Below, one piece after another: positions 34,667-43,323 of a stretch of 64,000 bases of DNA (its first letter is position 1; every line of letters starts with the position of its first letter). The notes under the pieces were generated by a model, which was not told where the DNA came from, ran no database searches, and saw only the letters and a list, made by a program, of their open reading frames with translations. This DNA is from Scytonematopsis contorta HA4267-MV1 (lineage in GTDB: Bacteria; Cyanobacteriota; Cyanobacteriia; Cyanobacteriales; Nostocaceae), in contig JAHHIC010000093.1 in NCBI GenBank assembly GCA_019359035.1, forward strand, positions 1 to 64,000. The letters are read 5' to 3'. Made by a program: the position numbers and the translations under genes.

Positions 34667-34810
34667 GTAACGTTATTGGAAAAAACTGTTAGGCTCAAGC
34701 TCATCTGATAATAACGTTAGCGCTTTGGCGCTGGATAATTAAGATGATAATAACGAACGTTGAGTCAAATGTATTAGACTCTGAAGAAGTTTCCAATAAC
34801 GTTATTGGAA
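34667..34810. repeat. Degenerate parB-linker copy with palindromes
   Basis: Half-site TAACGTTATTGGAA at 34668-34681, ATAACGTTA near 34711, ATAACGAACGTT near 34750 and a perfect 20-bp palindrome at 34791-34810. The stretch between follows the same order as the parB linker (GAGTCAAATG, then a TTAT or TATT-rich part, CTCAGAA or CTGAAGAA, then the palindrome), so it looks like a copied fragment of parB rather than only scattered palindromes. Confidence 0.65.
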
Positions 34811-34852
34811 AAAAGGTTGTGGACACCCCAGTAGCTCAAGTCTAAAACATGA

Positions 34853-35170
34853 GTGTGGATTAAAGCAATTAATTCTTCTCATTTTAGGTGGTCTGTTATA
34901 GCGGAAGTGTCCGAAAATTATGTTGCTCTATCCTGGGATGGATTTACTTTTAGTCCAACTACTAATGAACATGTAGAGAATACTCAATTTCCTTTTTGGC
35001 AGCACATACCTGTTTTTTTTGATGAATTAGCGCGCATATGCGATGGACAATGGAAACATCCAAATCTTCAAAAAATAATTTTGCATGACATGTGGGATAA
35101 ATATCTTAATAAACCTTCTTATAAATGGAAGCACCTGCGTGTTAGAGCCGAAGCTTCTGGATTAGAATAG
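34853..35170 (+). CDS. Hypothetical 105-aa protein, possible Rhs immunity
   Basis: Begins at GTG 34853 (upstream in-frame stops limit the choice; no strong Shine-Dalgarno). The sequence is W/H/F-rich, with FPFWQHIPVFFDELARICDG and KWKHLRVRAEASGLE. It is soluble with no membrane segment. It is the next plus-strand gene after the Rhs toxin, 263 bp away, which is the expected place for an immunity gene, though this gap is long. It may instead be an unrelated remnant. I do not recognise the family. Confidence 0.5.
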   Translation: MWIKAINSSHFRWSVIAEVSENYVALSWDGFTFSPTTNEHVENTQFPFWQHIPVFFDELARICDGQWKHPNLQKIILHDMWDKYLNKPSYKWKHLRVRAEASGLE

Positions 35171-35260
35171 CACTAAATAAGTATGTGAGTTTTTTCATTT
35201 GATTTACCGTATATAACATTTTCTTGTCTACTTACGTATATTTTTCAGGGAGGTCAGGTT

Positions 35261-35320
35261 ATGCAAAAAATAGAAAGATTTTTAGAAGGCGCCATATATC
35301 CTATCCAACTTCAAAGCTAA
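35261..35320 (+). pseudogene. 19-aa ORF, probable truncated gene start
   Basis: ATG 35261 has a strong Shine-Dalgarno (GGGAGGTCAGG) and reads MQKIERFLEGAIYPIQLQS, then TAA. It runs into the 3' end of the convergent caspase gene. The good ribosome site with so short a product suggests the beginning of a gene cut by rearrangement. Low confidence. Confidence 0.3.
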
Positions 35321-37457
35321 TTGATAAACTAGCTACATCTCTGGCTTTGACTTCTTTCGCAGATATTACTTGAAGTCCTCTATCAGGTTCGACACCTACA
35401 TCATCTAATAAATCACTGATAACTTCAACGGGTTCTCGATTAATTTCTAAAGCACCGCTACTGCGATTTTGCTCTTGTGCTAATGATTGTAATGCTTTTA
35501 TTCCTTTTTTTAGAGGTGCGCGACTTACTATAATTAGTGCTTCTGCTGCTCCTTTTTGTACTGCTTGTAACTCTAACTGACTGGGTTCACCAACGACTAA
35601 TGTTTGGTTTGGCGCCAATGTTTGTGTATCACTTACGTTCCATATATAAGGATAAGCTACTATTAGTCCTCCAGATGTGTCAACTAAGAGAATTGCTAAA
35701 TGTAGATTTTCTGAAGTATTATTTGTGACACGAAATTGAAATAGTTTATTGAGTGGTAGCTTTTGAGGTTGTGTTGGAGTACGATTATTTTTAGATTGTT
35801 GTGTTGCGGTTCTGGCAAGGATTTTATTTGGCTGTTCAGCTAAATTCATTGCAACTTCTACATCTAACTGCGATGAGTTAGCATTTAGAGTTTTCTTGAT
35901 AATTAAAGTTGCTAGCAATGATTTTAGTTTAGCATCAAGACGAGTTACTGCTTGTGAGACAGTTTCTCCTGGTTGGTTAAAAGATTCGGGTATAATGTCT
36001 AATCCTTCGCTAAATAAACCAATGCTATTGATGGGTGGTAAGTTACCTTTGAAATGTTTTCGCAATTTAGCTTGATAATTTGCGGTCATTCGACTTAATA
36101 TATATTCGACACCATTGGGGTATAGTATATTTCCGATTTGTGCTGGCACTGCTTGTATACGATTAATTTTAGAAAGTGCTTCTTTTGCTGCTGTTATCTC
36201 GTTAGCAAGGGATGAATCTATACCAATATTTAATCGTAAATCTCCAGGTACAATTCTACTCAGTTCTTGTAGAGGTGTTCCTGGTTGGATAGATATGTTA
36301 CTTGGTTCAATTAATTTAGCTGTTGCGACTAAACCGTTACGAGGTGATATTAATTGTAGCTTGCCTGATGATTGTCCTTTGTTGTTTATCGCTGCAAAAG
36401 TGGCGTCAGTTTGAAAGGTAGGTAAGCTGTCTGCATCAACTCCTCCCAACCATAAAGTAATTTGTGATTGTTCTACTTTGGTAATTACCGCATCAGAAGA
36501 GGGAGTTAATTTACTATTAATAAAGTATATTGGCTGCTTACTGTTACCATCCACATAGGGAGTGTTACCATATCTTTTAACACTATCACTTATTTGGTTA
36601 ATTGTACCACCTATAGTATTTGTTTCCTGCCAAAGGTATTGAGTTAATAGGTAAGTAAAGGCGCCTGCATGAAACCCATCAAAATTTACATCTGCGGCTT
36701 CTTCATCGCGTTTGGCACTGGCAATTACAATACCTTTACCTGTTCCTACACAACGCTGTTTAGCTAATTCTTCTGAAGTAAGTTTAAGCTGTTTCATCCA
36801 GCGTTCTTGGTAAATAATTTCTTCTTGCATTGGTTTTAAATTATCACCAGGTACGGAGCGGATAACATAATTACCTCTTGTGCCACCACCAGAATAACAG
36901 CTATCTAGCACCATTGTGACATTATCTGTGTTTAATGCCGACCTGAGTAAAAACAAAGTGCGTCCCATAATATCCGGCGCCAAATTATTTTGCAGTTCAT
37001 CAGGAACTACCAAGGTACTATTATAATTATCATTGAATTCCGAATTGCTACAATTACGAATCGGATTTGTGTCTAAAATACGCGAACCATGACCAGAGAA
37101 ATGAAAGACAACCACATCACCAGGTTTTGCTTGTTTGATTAAATGGTCTTCAAACATTTGTAGAATATTTTGGCGTGTAGGTTGATATTCTAACGGAGAA
37201 TCGGAAGTTAGTTTTATAATATCCTGACGCTTAAAACCAAAACGATTAACTAACAACTCTTCTTGTAACGCAACATCGGTAACACACCCATTTAAGTTGT
37301 CATAACGCGGGTTAGCTGGATATTTATTAATTCCAACTAGTAACGCTAGTTTGCGAGGAGTATTTTGTGCCAAAACCTGAGCATAACTATTAAGGTTACT
37401 CAAACTTAAAGCCGCAACAGTAGAACTTGTAAATTGTAAGAAATGGCGCCGTTTCAT
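35301..37457 (-). CDS. Secreted caspase-like (C14) protein with Arg-Arg leader
   Basis: 718 residues. The N terminus MKRRHFLQFTSSTVAALSLS resembles a Tat signal (KRRHFLQF, hydrophobic core, YAQVLA). The caspase fold follows (about 36-330): LALLVGINKYP, catalytic His in VVVFHFSGHGS near residue 122, catalytic Cys in VLDSCYSGGG near residue 185. The C-terminal 350 residues contain a beta-rich region (FQFRVTNNTSENLHLAILLV) as in other cyanobacterial caspases of this type. A paralogue is at 47814-49994. Both lie close to TPR-CHAT and kinase genes, so a regulated proteolysis or death module is likely. Catalytic residues are intact. Confidence 0.85.
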   Translation of the reverse strand: MKRRHFLQFTSSTVAALSLSNLNSYAQVLAQNTPRKLALLVGINKYPANPRYDNLNGCVTDVALQEELLVNRFGFKRQDIIKLTSDSPLEYQPTRQNILQMFEDHLIKQAKPGDVVVFHFSGHGSRILDTNPIRNCSNSEFNDNYNSTLVVPDELQNNLAPDIMGRTLFLLRSALNTDNVTMVLDSCYSGGGTRGNYVIRSVPGDNLKPMQEEIIYQERWMKQLKLTSEELAKQRCVGTGKGIVIASAKRDEEAADVNFDGFHAGAFTYLLTQYLWQETNTIGGTINQISDSVKRYGNTPYVDGNSKQPIYFINSKLTPSSDAVITKVEQSQITLWLGGVDADSLPTFQTDATFAAINNKGQSSGKLQLISPRNGLVATAKLIEPSNISIQPGTPLQELSRIVPGDLRLNIGIDSSLANEITAAKEALSKINRIQAVPAQIGNILYPNGVEYILSRMTANYQAKLRKHFKGNLPPINSIGLFSEGLDIIPESFNQPGETVSQAVTRLDAKLKSLLATLIIKKTLNANSSQLDVEVAMNLAEQPNKILARTATQQSKNNRTPTQPQKLPLNKLFQFRVTNNTSENLHLAILLVDTSGGLIVAYPYIWNVSDTQTLAPNQTLVVGEPSQLELQAVQKGAAEALIIVSRAPLKKGIKALQSLAQEQNRSSGALEINREPVEVISDLLDDVGVEPDRGLQVISAKEVKARDVASLSISFEVG

Positions 37458-37536
37458 ATTTTATATTTTAGTATTTGTAAACTATTGGCTTCGTTCCTAC
37501 CCGCATAGGGTTGAAAACCCGTATGCTAATAGCGCA

Positions 37537-37555
37537 AGTCCTCTTAAAGAGGACT
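37537..37555. repeat. Palindromic dispersed repeat
   Basis: AGTCCTCTTAAAGAGGACT is a 19-bp inverted repeat preceded by a second imperfect stem (GCATAGGGTT/AACCCGTATGC at 37503-37525). Both are typical of dispersed repeats in Nostocales. Located between divergent caspase and TPR genes. Confidence 0.55.
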
Positions 37556-37717
37556 AAGGCATAATAATACATGTATATATATCTTTATTAGAAGCTAACT
37601 TATGTAAAAACGCACAATAACTCTGTCTGTGTAAATATTCGTGTAAACTTACATAACCTAGCTGGTGCCGGAGATATATCTATACATAATGCCTTTATTG
37701 CTCTCTTTGTAGTATTT

Positions 37718-38330
37718 ATGCACCATATACAGCGTCTTGGTTATATAGCAGCAACCTTGATATTACTGCAAATTTTACCGTCGCAGATAGCAGTTAGACC
37801 TTTGGGAAATGAAGTAGCGCGCGGGCAAACTACTGAACAACGTAGGGATAAAGCAATACGGTTAAATAAGTTAGGGGTTCAGCAGCTTAATAAAGGTGAG
37901 TATCAAGAAGCTTTAAAAACGTTTGAGCAGGCTTTAGCTATCATAAAACAGATTGGCGACAAAGCTGTTGAAGGTATTACTCTTTACAATATTGGGGGAG
38001 TTTACCATAGTTTAGGAGAATATCCAAAAGCACTCTTACATCTTCAACAAGCTTTAACTATCAGAAAAAAGATTGGCGACAAAGCTGGTGAAGGAATTAC
38101 TCTTAACGGTATTGGGGGAGTTTACCATAGTTTAGGAGAATATCCAAAAGCACTCTTGCATTATCAACAAGCTTTAGCTATCAATAAGCAGATTGGCGAC
38201 AAAATTAGTGAAAGTGATAGCCTTAACAATATTGGAGTAGCTTACTATAGTTTAGGAAAATATCCAAAAGCACTCTTACATCTTCAACAATCTTTAGCTA
38301 TCAGTAAACAGATTGGCGATAACCTTGGGT
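37718..38330 (+). pseudogene. TPR protein gene, 3' end lost
   Basis: The frame 37718-38347 starts with a signal-like segment (MHHIQRLGYIAATLILLQIL) and carries four TPR units of about 40 residues (YNIGGVYHSLGEYPKALLHLQ, ALTIRKKIGDKAGEG). These match the TPR parts of the two CHAT proteins nearby. The last residues (LGCCGWH) are from foreign DNA: near position 38325 the sequence switches to the opposite-strand sigma-like gene. A C-terminal domain, likely CHAT, is therefore lost. The remaining TPR fragment could still be translated. Confidence 0.65.
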
Positions 38331-39022
38331 GTTGTGGTTGGCACTAATTTACTGCCTATCTGGGATAATTGTTCTAATGTTGGTTCTGGGTATCGACTGC
38401 GACTCCCTGTTTTCCGCTGTTGCCAAAGTTGAGTGCAGTAAACTTCGTGGAAACTCTCAAGCAATTGTAATGCTTTGTTAACTTCCGTTTCGGTGTGCTG
38501 TCCTTTTAAGATAGATTGTAGGCGCCCAGGTTTCATATAGCTAAGAATCATCCAGTTAGTAACCTGCTCGATACCATGTTCACGTAAAATACGCTTGACA
38601 TCAGAATTACCCTTAAATATGCGAATAGTCCAAGTTGATAAACTACCCTTACTTGGGTCGAATGTATCCAAAACGCGGGTAATGAGGGACGAGGAATTAC
38701 AAATAACACCTTCCCTAACACTATCCAGAACATATGGTAGCAACTCAGTAGCAGTAAAATCGTGTTGTTTGCCAAATCTACCCTCCAATTGCATACATAA
38801 GTACTCAACTTGGTGAGACACAAAGCAGCGTAAACAAGATTCAGCATCTGTTGAGTTTGTGTTTTGCAGCAGACTTTGAATTTCTTGAGACACCTCTTGA
38901 GTGTCGTCTACTATACCAAACCTTTGTTGAAGGAAAGCTAAATTCGGCGCCTGTTCTATAATTTGACGATTGGCAAAACCATCAACAACAACTCGCCTAC
39001 AGTACTTTAATAAAACGCCCAT
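38294..39022 (-). CDS. Sigma-factor-like protein, C-terminally truncated
   Basis: 242 residues. The middle has ITRVLDTFDPSKGSLSTWTI and VKRILREHGI, similar to region 2-type segments of atypical cyanobacterial sigma factors (FDPxxGSxxTW). The C terminus (TPKVIANLFTDS) reads into the TPR gene coming from the other side, so the region-4 DNA-binding domain is missing. Homologues known to me are several hundred residues longer. It is probably a pseudogene produced by the same rearrangement that cut the TPR gene. Medium confidence for the family. Confidence 0.5.
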   Translation of the reverse strand: MGVLLKYCRRVVVDGFANRQIIEQAPNLAFLQQRFGIVDDTQEVSQEIQSLLQNTNSTDAESCLRCFVSHQVEYLCMQLEGRFGKQHDFTATELLPYVLDSVREGVICNSSSLITRVLDTFDPSKGSLSTWTIRIFKGNSDVKRILREHGIEQVTNWMILSYMKPGRLQSILKGQHTETEVNKALQLLESFHEVYCTQLWQQRKTGSRSRYPEPTLEQLSQIGSKLVPTTTPKVIANLFTDS

Positions 39023-39104
39023 TTTAAATAAATTTACTATATTTGAGTAAAATATTACCCTTTTCCGGAGAGAAGATAAATAGATTGATTATTTTTCTTA
39101 ATTC

Positions 39105-39225
39105 ATAGGCACCTTGCTTATAGTTCTACTTCCACCTATCTTCCACGCTTCCAGCTTATGCAGTTTTATATAGTGATGATAAGTTTTTGCATAACTTACT
39201 TGTGCTGGAAGATATGTTTAGAATA
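39105..39225 (+). promoter_or_regulatory. Conserved hairpin promoter-region element before the 202-aa membrane gene
   Basis: The block with TATCTTCCACGCTTCCAGC, then TTATGCA, a spacer, TTTGCATAACTT and GCTGGAAGATAT can fold as a long hairpin (TATCTTCC/GGAAGATA; TTCCAGC/GCTGGAA; TTATGCA/TGCATAA). A closely similar block lies before the WD40 gene at about 50850-50985, and a diverged one before the TPR gene at about 37640-37685. Confidence 0.5.
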
Positions 39226-39306
39226 ACCACCCCGCTCTGTAAGCTTAGGAAGAATTGAAACTAATCCTGCTTTTTGCAGGCTGATAAAATCTAATCGTTA
39301 AGAATT

Positions 39307-39915
39307 ATGCTGTACAATAATCAAGTGCAAATACATTCAAAAGGCGTTTTTAATCTTTTACGTTGGATGCTATTAATATTGCTGGGACTATTAGCTATAT
39401 TGGCTAATTTATTGTTGCTCCAAGCTTTATTTAATTCGTCAATCCAACTAGCACCTTTTTATTCCGCTGTTGCTAGCTTAGTAATGCTTGGAAACTTGAC
39501 TACACTAGTTATTGCCCTCATTTGGCTGTTTCAAGTACATAAAGATTTGCAAATAATCTATCCAAATTATCAAATTACACCTGGAGGCGCCTTAGCACGC
39601 TTTATGATTCCCTTCTATAATTTAGTAGGAATTTGGGAAACACTCGCAACAATTGGTAATCACTATCAATCAGAATTGAAAACTCGTGCGTCAGGCAACG
39701 CTATTCAAGCTTCTGTAATTTGGCTTTATGTCACGTCAGTTTTATCATATGCATTAAATAGCTTTGTGTCACTGAATGATTTTAAATTAGAAGACGGTTC
39801 TACTCCAGTTTATTTGTTAATTACAACATTAGCAGATTTTTATTTAATATTTGTGAGATTTAATATTGCTCAAGCAGTTAACAATGGTATTCGTATTAAA
39901 TCTTCAAAAACGTAA
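39307..39915 (+). CDS. DUF4328-like membrane protein
   Basis: 202 residues with about four hydrophobic segments: 20-45 (LLILLGLLAILANLLLLQA), 60-85, 140-155 and 170-185. The pattern YQITPGGALARFMIPFYNLV corresponds to the TPGWAxGxFFIPxxNL box of DUF4328 proteins. The function of this family is not known. It is on the plus strand alone among CHAT and caspase genes and shares an upstream hairpin element with the WD40 gene, so it may be co-regulated with that cluster. The ATG is well placed with an AAGAATT context. Confidence 0.6.
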   Translation: MLYNNQVQIHSKGVFNLLRWMLLILLGLLAILANLLLLQALFNSSIQLAPFYSAVASLVMLGNLTTLVIALIWLFQVHKDLQIIYPNYQITPGGALARFMIPFYNLVGIWETLATIGNHYQSELKTRASGNAIQASVIWLYVTSVLSYALNSFVSLNDFKLEDGSTPVYLLITTLADFYLIFVRFNIAQAVNNGIRIKSSKT

Positions 39916-40268
39916 TTTTTTTGTATAATACCAATTTTGCAAGCAGCTGCGTAGAAGCGATGCCAATACTACTCTTTTACACCTAAAGCTTATGTATTTT
40001 GCATAACTTACGCTAACTCAAAGATATCTACATTATCTAAAGTAGCAATTATGCGTTTACGTATCAGGGTTTTACCCAGCTACGATTTTCTTGTTTAGGT
40101 TAGGTGTTTTGCCTAAATTATACGTGCAGTTATATTTTTCACCACAGAGGCACAGAGTACACGGAGGTAAGAGGGAACTTCAGAATTTCTCTGTGCCCTC
40201 TGCGTCTCTGTGGTAAAATTTTAAACTCTTAAAAATTTGAATTAGCAGGCGCCAAAAAGTCAACTATA
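39916..40268. repeat. Intergenic segment duplicated at 44680-44970
   Basis: From about 39986 (TAAAGCTTATGTATTTTGCA) to 40255 (AATTAGCAGGCGCCAAAA) the sequence is nearly the same as 44680-44958. It includes AACTCAAAGATATCTACATT, TTAGGTTAGGTGTTTTGCCT and a hairpin CACCACAGAGGCACAGAG with its complement CTCTGTGCCCTCTGCG/CTCTGTGGTG (40140-40213), a widespread cyanobacterial repeat. It lies downstream of the CHAT gene at 40269 and probably acts as its 3' terminator. Confidence 0.75.
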
Positions 40269-43200
40269 TTATTTAGCTTCGCCAATCAACGTGAAAGCAG
40301 CCCATCTTAAAGGGTTAGAATATGCTTGTTGTTTCATCGTTGTTAGCATCGCTTGACGAAGTGCAATAGCTTTATCTGGGTTTTGTTGCAAATTGCGATA
40401 AAACTCACTCATTAAAAACTCTGTGGAGTTATCATTCACCTTCCATAGCGATACTATCACGCTGGGAACACCCGCAGAAATTAAAGAACGTGACAAACCT
40501 ATTACTCCATCACCTGTAATTTTTCCCCTTCCTGTATCGCAAGCACTAAGCACTACTAAGTCCGCACGTAATTTCATGTCAAGAATTTCGCCTGCTGTGA
40601 GTAAACCATTTATTCCATCGTTTCGCGAAGGTTTGGAATCTGCTGCTAGAACAATGGCGCCTGGTACACCGAATCCTTTAAAATCTTGAAGTAACCCATG
40701 CGTAGCCAGATGAATAGTACCTGCGTTTTGCATTTTCTCCATAACCACAGCTTTATTGGCTTTATTACCTATAAGCGCTTGAGTATCTAGCAATTTAGCC
40801 ACTGTGTTTGCTTCTCTCTCTGAACCAGGCAAAGGAGACAAGTTCATTTGTGAATCTCCAAATTTAATTTTTGGTATAGTTGGATTTCCAACAACCAATG
40901 CATTTTTACCTCTTGCTGCCAATTTACTATTACGTTGCTTTTGCTGACGAGTCAAATCTAAAACTTGAATTGAAGGCGCCGTGAGTATAGTATGTTTCTC
41001 TACTAAGTATTTACCTTTTTCATCTAATAATGCAGGAAAGGGAACGTTGAATAGAGATGCTTGGGGAATAAAGATGACTCGTTCGTTAGGGTCTTGAGGT
41101 AATAAGCTTGCAATGGGAGCAATCAGTAATTTATGTAATTGCTGTAATTTTTGGGTTGGGTCTTCTGTGGATGGTGTTATAACAGATACATCAAACATAT
41201 TGGAACCTCTCACACCCATCGAGTCACGCGCACTGATTACAAGTTCTTGTAAAGATTTATTTATCGATTTGAGGTCAACTTGCTTAAATGTAATTTCACC
41301 TGTAGGTTTGACTACCCAAATATAAAGTTCTGATTCTTTTCTTTGTATTTTACCTTCAACTTTGAAATCATCAACAATTCTTGAGTATTGCACAAGTGTC
41401 GCATTTTGTGCGGAGGCAATTTGTTTGATTTGGTCAATGTTTGGTGGAGTAAATAATTGTTTGTTGGGGTTATCTGATAATTTAGAAGCTAGTAGCTCAA
41501 CAAAAGCGCGTGCTTTTCCGCGTTCGGCAATTTCTAAGGCTGTGCTACTTTTATTTTGAGCAATCAGAACTTGCTGTAAAGTGCGGTAGATGTGGCTTTG
41601 CTCTTCAAAAATTGTGATTTTATTGTTATCTTTTAATCCACCTCGTAAAGATTCATAAACTTTGATTGATTTAAACAGGGTGTTTTCTGCTAACTGAAGA
41701 TTTCCGATTTTGTAATAAGTAAATCCTATATTATCTAGCGCGATACCCTCCCCTTGACGGTCTTTTATTTCTAGGGCAATTTTCAAGAAACGCTCTAAGT
41801 ACTCAATAGCTTTGGGGTAGTCTCCCAAGGCACGGTAGGCATTACCGAGATTGGCCAGTGCAGCACCCTCCCCTTTACGGTGTTTTATTTGTTGGGCGAT
41901 TTTCAAGGTACGCTCTGAGTACTCAATGGATTTGGGGTAGTCTCCCATGCTATGGTAGGCAAGACCGAGATTACCCAGTGCAGCCCCCTCTCCTAGACTG
42001 TATTTTATTTCTAGGGCAATTTTCAAGAAACGCTCTTGGTACTCAATGGCTTTGGGGTAGTCTCCCATGCTATCGTAGACATTACCGAGATTACCCAGTG
42101 CAGCACCCTCCCCTTGACGGTCTTTTATTTGTTGGGCGATTTTCAAGCTTAACTTCTGGTACTCAATAGCTTTGGGGTAGTCTCCCAACGCACGGTAGGT
42201 AATACCAAGATTACCCAGTGATTGACTCTCTCTTAGAAGGTCTTTTATTTGTTGGGCGATTTTCAAGCTTAACTTTTGGTACTCAATAGCTTTGGGGTAG
42301 TCTCCCATGCTATAGTAGGCAACACCGAGATTACTCAGTGATTGGCTCTCACCTTTACGGTGTTTTATCTCTTGAGCGATTTTCAAGCTTCGCTCATAGT
42401 ACTCAATGGCTTTGGGGTAGTCTCCCATACTCAAGTAAGCATTACCGAGATTACCCAGTGATTGACTTTCTCCTAGACGGTCTTTTATTTCTAGGGCAAT
42501 TTTCAAGAAACGCTCTTGGTACTCAATGGCTTTCGGGTATTCCCCCATACTAATGTACTCAACACCGAGATTACCCAGTACAATACCCTCCCCTTGACGG
42601 TATTTTATTTCTTGAGCGATTTTCAAGCTTCGCTCATAGTACTCAATGGCTTTGGGGTAGTCTCCCATACTCGAGTAGGCAAAACCGAGATTACCCAGTG
42701 ATTGACTCTCTCCTAGAAGGTCTTTTATTTCTTGGGCAATTTTCAGGAAACGCTCTTGGTACTTAATGGCTTTGGGGTAGTCTCCTAACGCTTGGTAGGC
42801 ATTACCGAGATTACCCAGCAATAGACCCTCGGAGTAACGGTTTTTTATTTCTTGGGCAATTTTCAAGCTTCGCTCTGAGTACTCAATGGCTTTAAGGTAG
42901 TCTCCGATACTATAGTAGGTAACACCGAGAGTAACCAGTACAGCACCCTCCCCTTGACGGTCTTTTATTTCTCGGTAAATATCGAGGGCTTGTTGCCAAG
43001 ATTGTAGGGCAACTTCAAATTGACTTATGTCATACTGCTTAATACCTTGCTTTAACAGCCTATCTGCTTCTGCTTTCCTTGCATCGTTATTCTGTGCCAG
43101 TACTTGTAATGATGGGACATAAGAAGAGGAGTAGGGGATAAAAGGCGAAGAAAGAGTAAGTAAAAACGATAAACTACCAACCCAGATAAGCTTACGCAAG

Positions 43201-43286
43201 CTAATTCGGCGCCTCGAATACTTTCGTTTACCCCAAAATGACCCTGTTTTGACCAATTTTGATAATGGTCTAAGACTTTTGCTCAT
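40269..43286 (-). CDS. TPR-CHAT protein (secreted or membrane-anchored)
   Basis: 1005 residues. The N terminus has a basic stretch and a hydrophobic segment (LIWVGSLSFLLTLSSPFIPY). From about 65 to 540 are tandem 40-residue TPR units (IKDRQGEGAALGNLGNVYDS, MGDYPKAIEYQERFLKIA). The CHAT protease domain ends the protein: His in TIHLATHGLL near 861 and Cys in VVLSACDTGRG near 913, with GVIGLSRSLISAGVPSVIVS. CHAT proteins are caspase/separase relatives that are switched on by TPR partners. The catalytic dyad is intact. A paralogue lies at 44971-47742 with a Ser/Thr kinase gene between them; 37 bp separate this gene from the kinase gene. Confidence 0.88.
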   Translation of the reverse strand: MSKSLRPLSKLVKTGSFWGKRKYSRRRISLRKLIWVGSLSFLLTLSSPFIPYSSSYVPSLQVLAQNNDARKAEADRLLKQGIKQYDISQFEVALQSWQQALDIYREIKDRQGEGAVLVTLGVTYYSIGDYLKAIEYSERSLKIAQEIKNRYSEGLLLGNLGNAYQALGDYPKAIKYQERFLKIAQEIKDLLGESQSLGNLGFAYSSMGDYPKAIEYYERSLKIAQEIKYRQGEGIVLGNLGVEYISMGEYPKAIEYQERFLKIALEIKDRLGESQSLGNLGNAYLSMGDYPKAIEYYERSLKIAQEIKHRKGESQSLSNLGVAYYSMGDYPKAIEYQKLSLKIAQQIKDLLRESQSLGNLGITYRALGDYPKAIEYQKLSLKIAQQIKDRQGEGAALGNLGNVYDSMGDYPKAIEYQERFLKIALEIKYSLGEGAALGNLGLAYHSMGDYPKSIEYSERTLKIAQQIKHRKGEGAALANLGNAYRALGDYPKAIEYLERFLKIALEIKDRQGEGIALDNIGFTYYKIGNLQLAENTLFKSIKVYESLRGGLKDNNKITIFEEQSHIYRTLQQVLIAQNKSSTALEIAERGKARAFVELLASKLSDNPNKQLFTPPNIDQIKQIASAQNATLVQYSRIVDDFKVEGKIQRKESELYIWVVKPTGEITFKQVDLKSINKSLQELVISARDSMGVRGSNMFDVSVITPSTEDPTQKLQQLHKLLIAPIASLLPQDPNERVIFIPQASLFNVPFPALLDEKGKYLVEKHTILTAPSIQVLDLTRQQKQRNSKLAARGKNALVVGNPTIPKIKFGDSQMNLSPLPGSEREANTVAKLLDTQALIGNKANKAVVMEKMQNAGTIHLATHGLLQDFKGFGVPGAIVLAADSKPSRNDGINGLLTAGEILDMKLRADLVVLSACDTGRGKITGDGVIGLSRSLISAGVPSVIVSLWKVNDNSTEFLMSEFYRNLQQNPDKAIALRQAMLTTMKQQAYSNPLRWAAFTLIGEAK
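40539..43286 (-). repeat. Tandem near-identical 120-bp TPR repeats (about 41740-42980)
   Basis: Within the gene, the 120-bp unit containing TGGCTTTGGGGTAGTCTCCC (plus strand) recurs about ten times with high DNA identity, especially 41820-42980. Such identity at DNA level points to recent expansion by recombination. The matching array in the paralogue is at about 46440-47460. Boundaries here are approximate. Confidence 0.6.
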
Positions 43287-43323
43287 TAAATAATCCTCTT
43301 TGAGCGTGAAAATATGTAAAAAA

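Noticed and set aside
40138-40215. CRISPR-like repeat of CACAGAGGCACAGAG
   Set aside because: It is one hairpin with two complementary arms, found once per duplicated block, without spacers.
41113-42701. Plus-strand frames opposite the TPR-CHAT gene
   Set aside because: They arise from the periodic TPR repeats on the other strand and repeat the same short peptide; no independent evidence.
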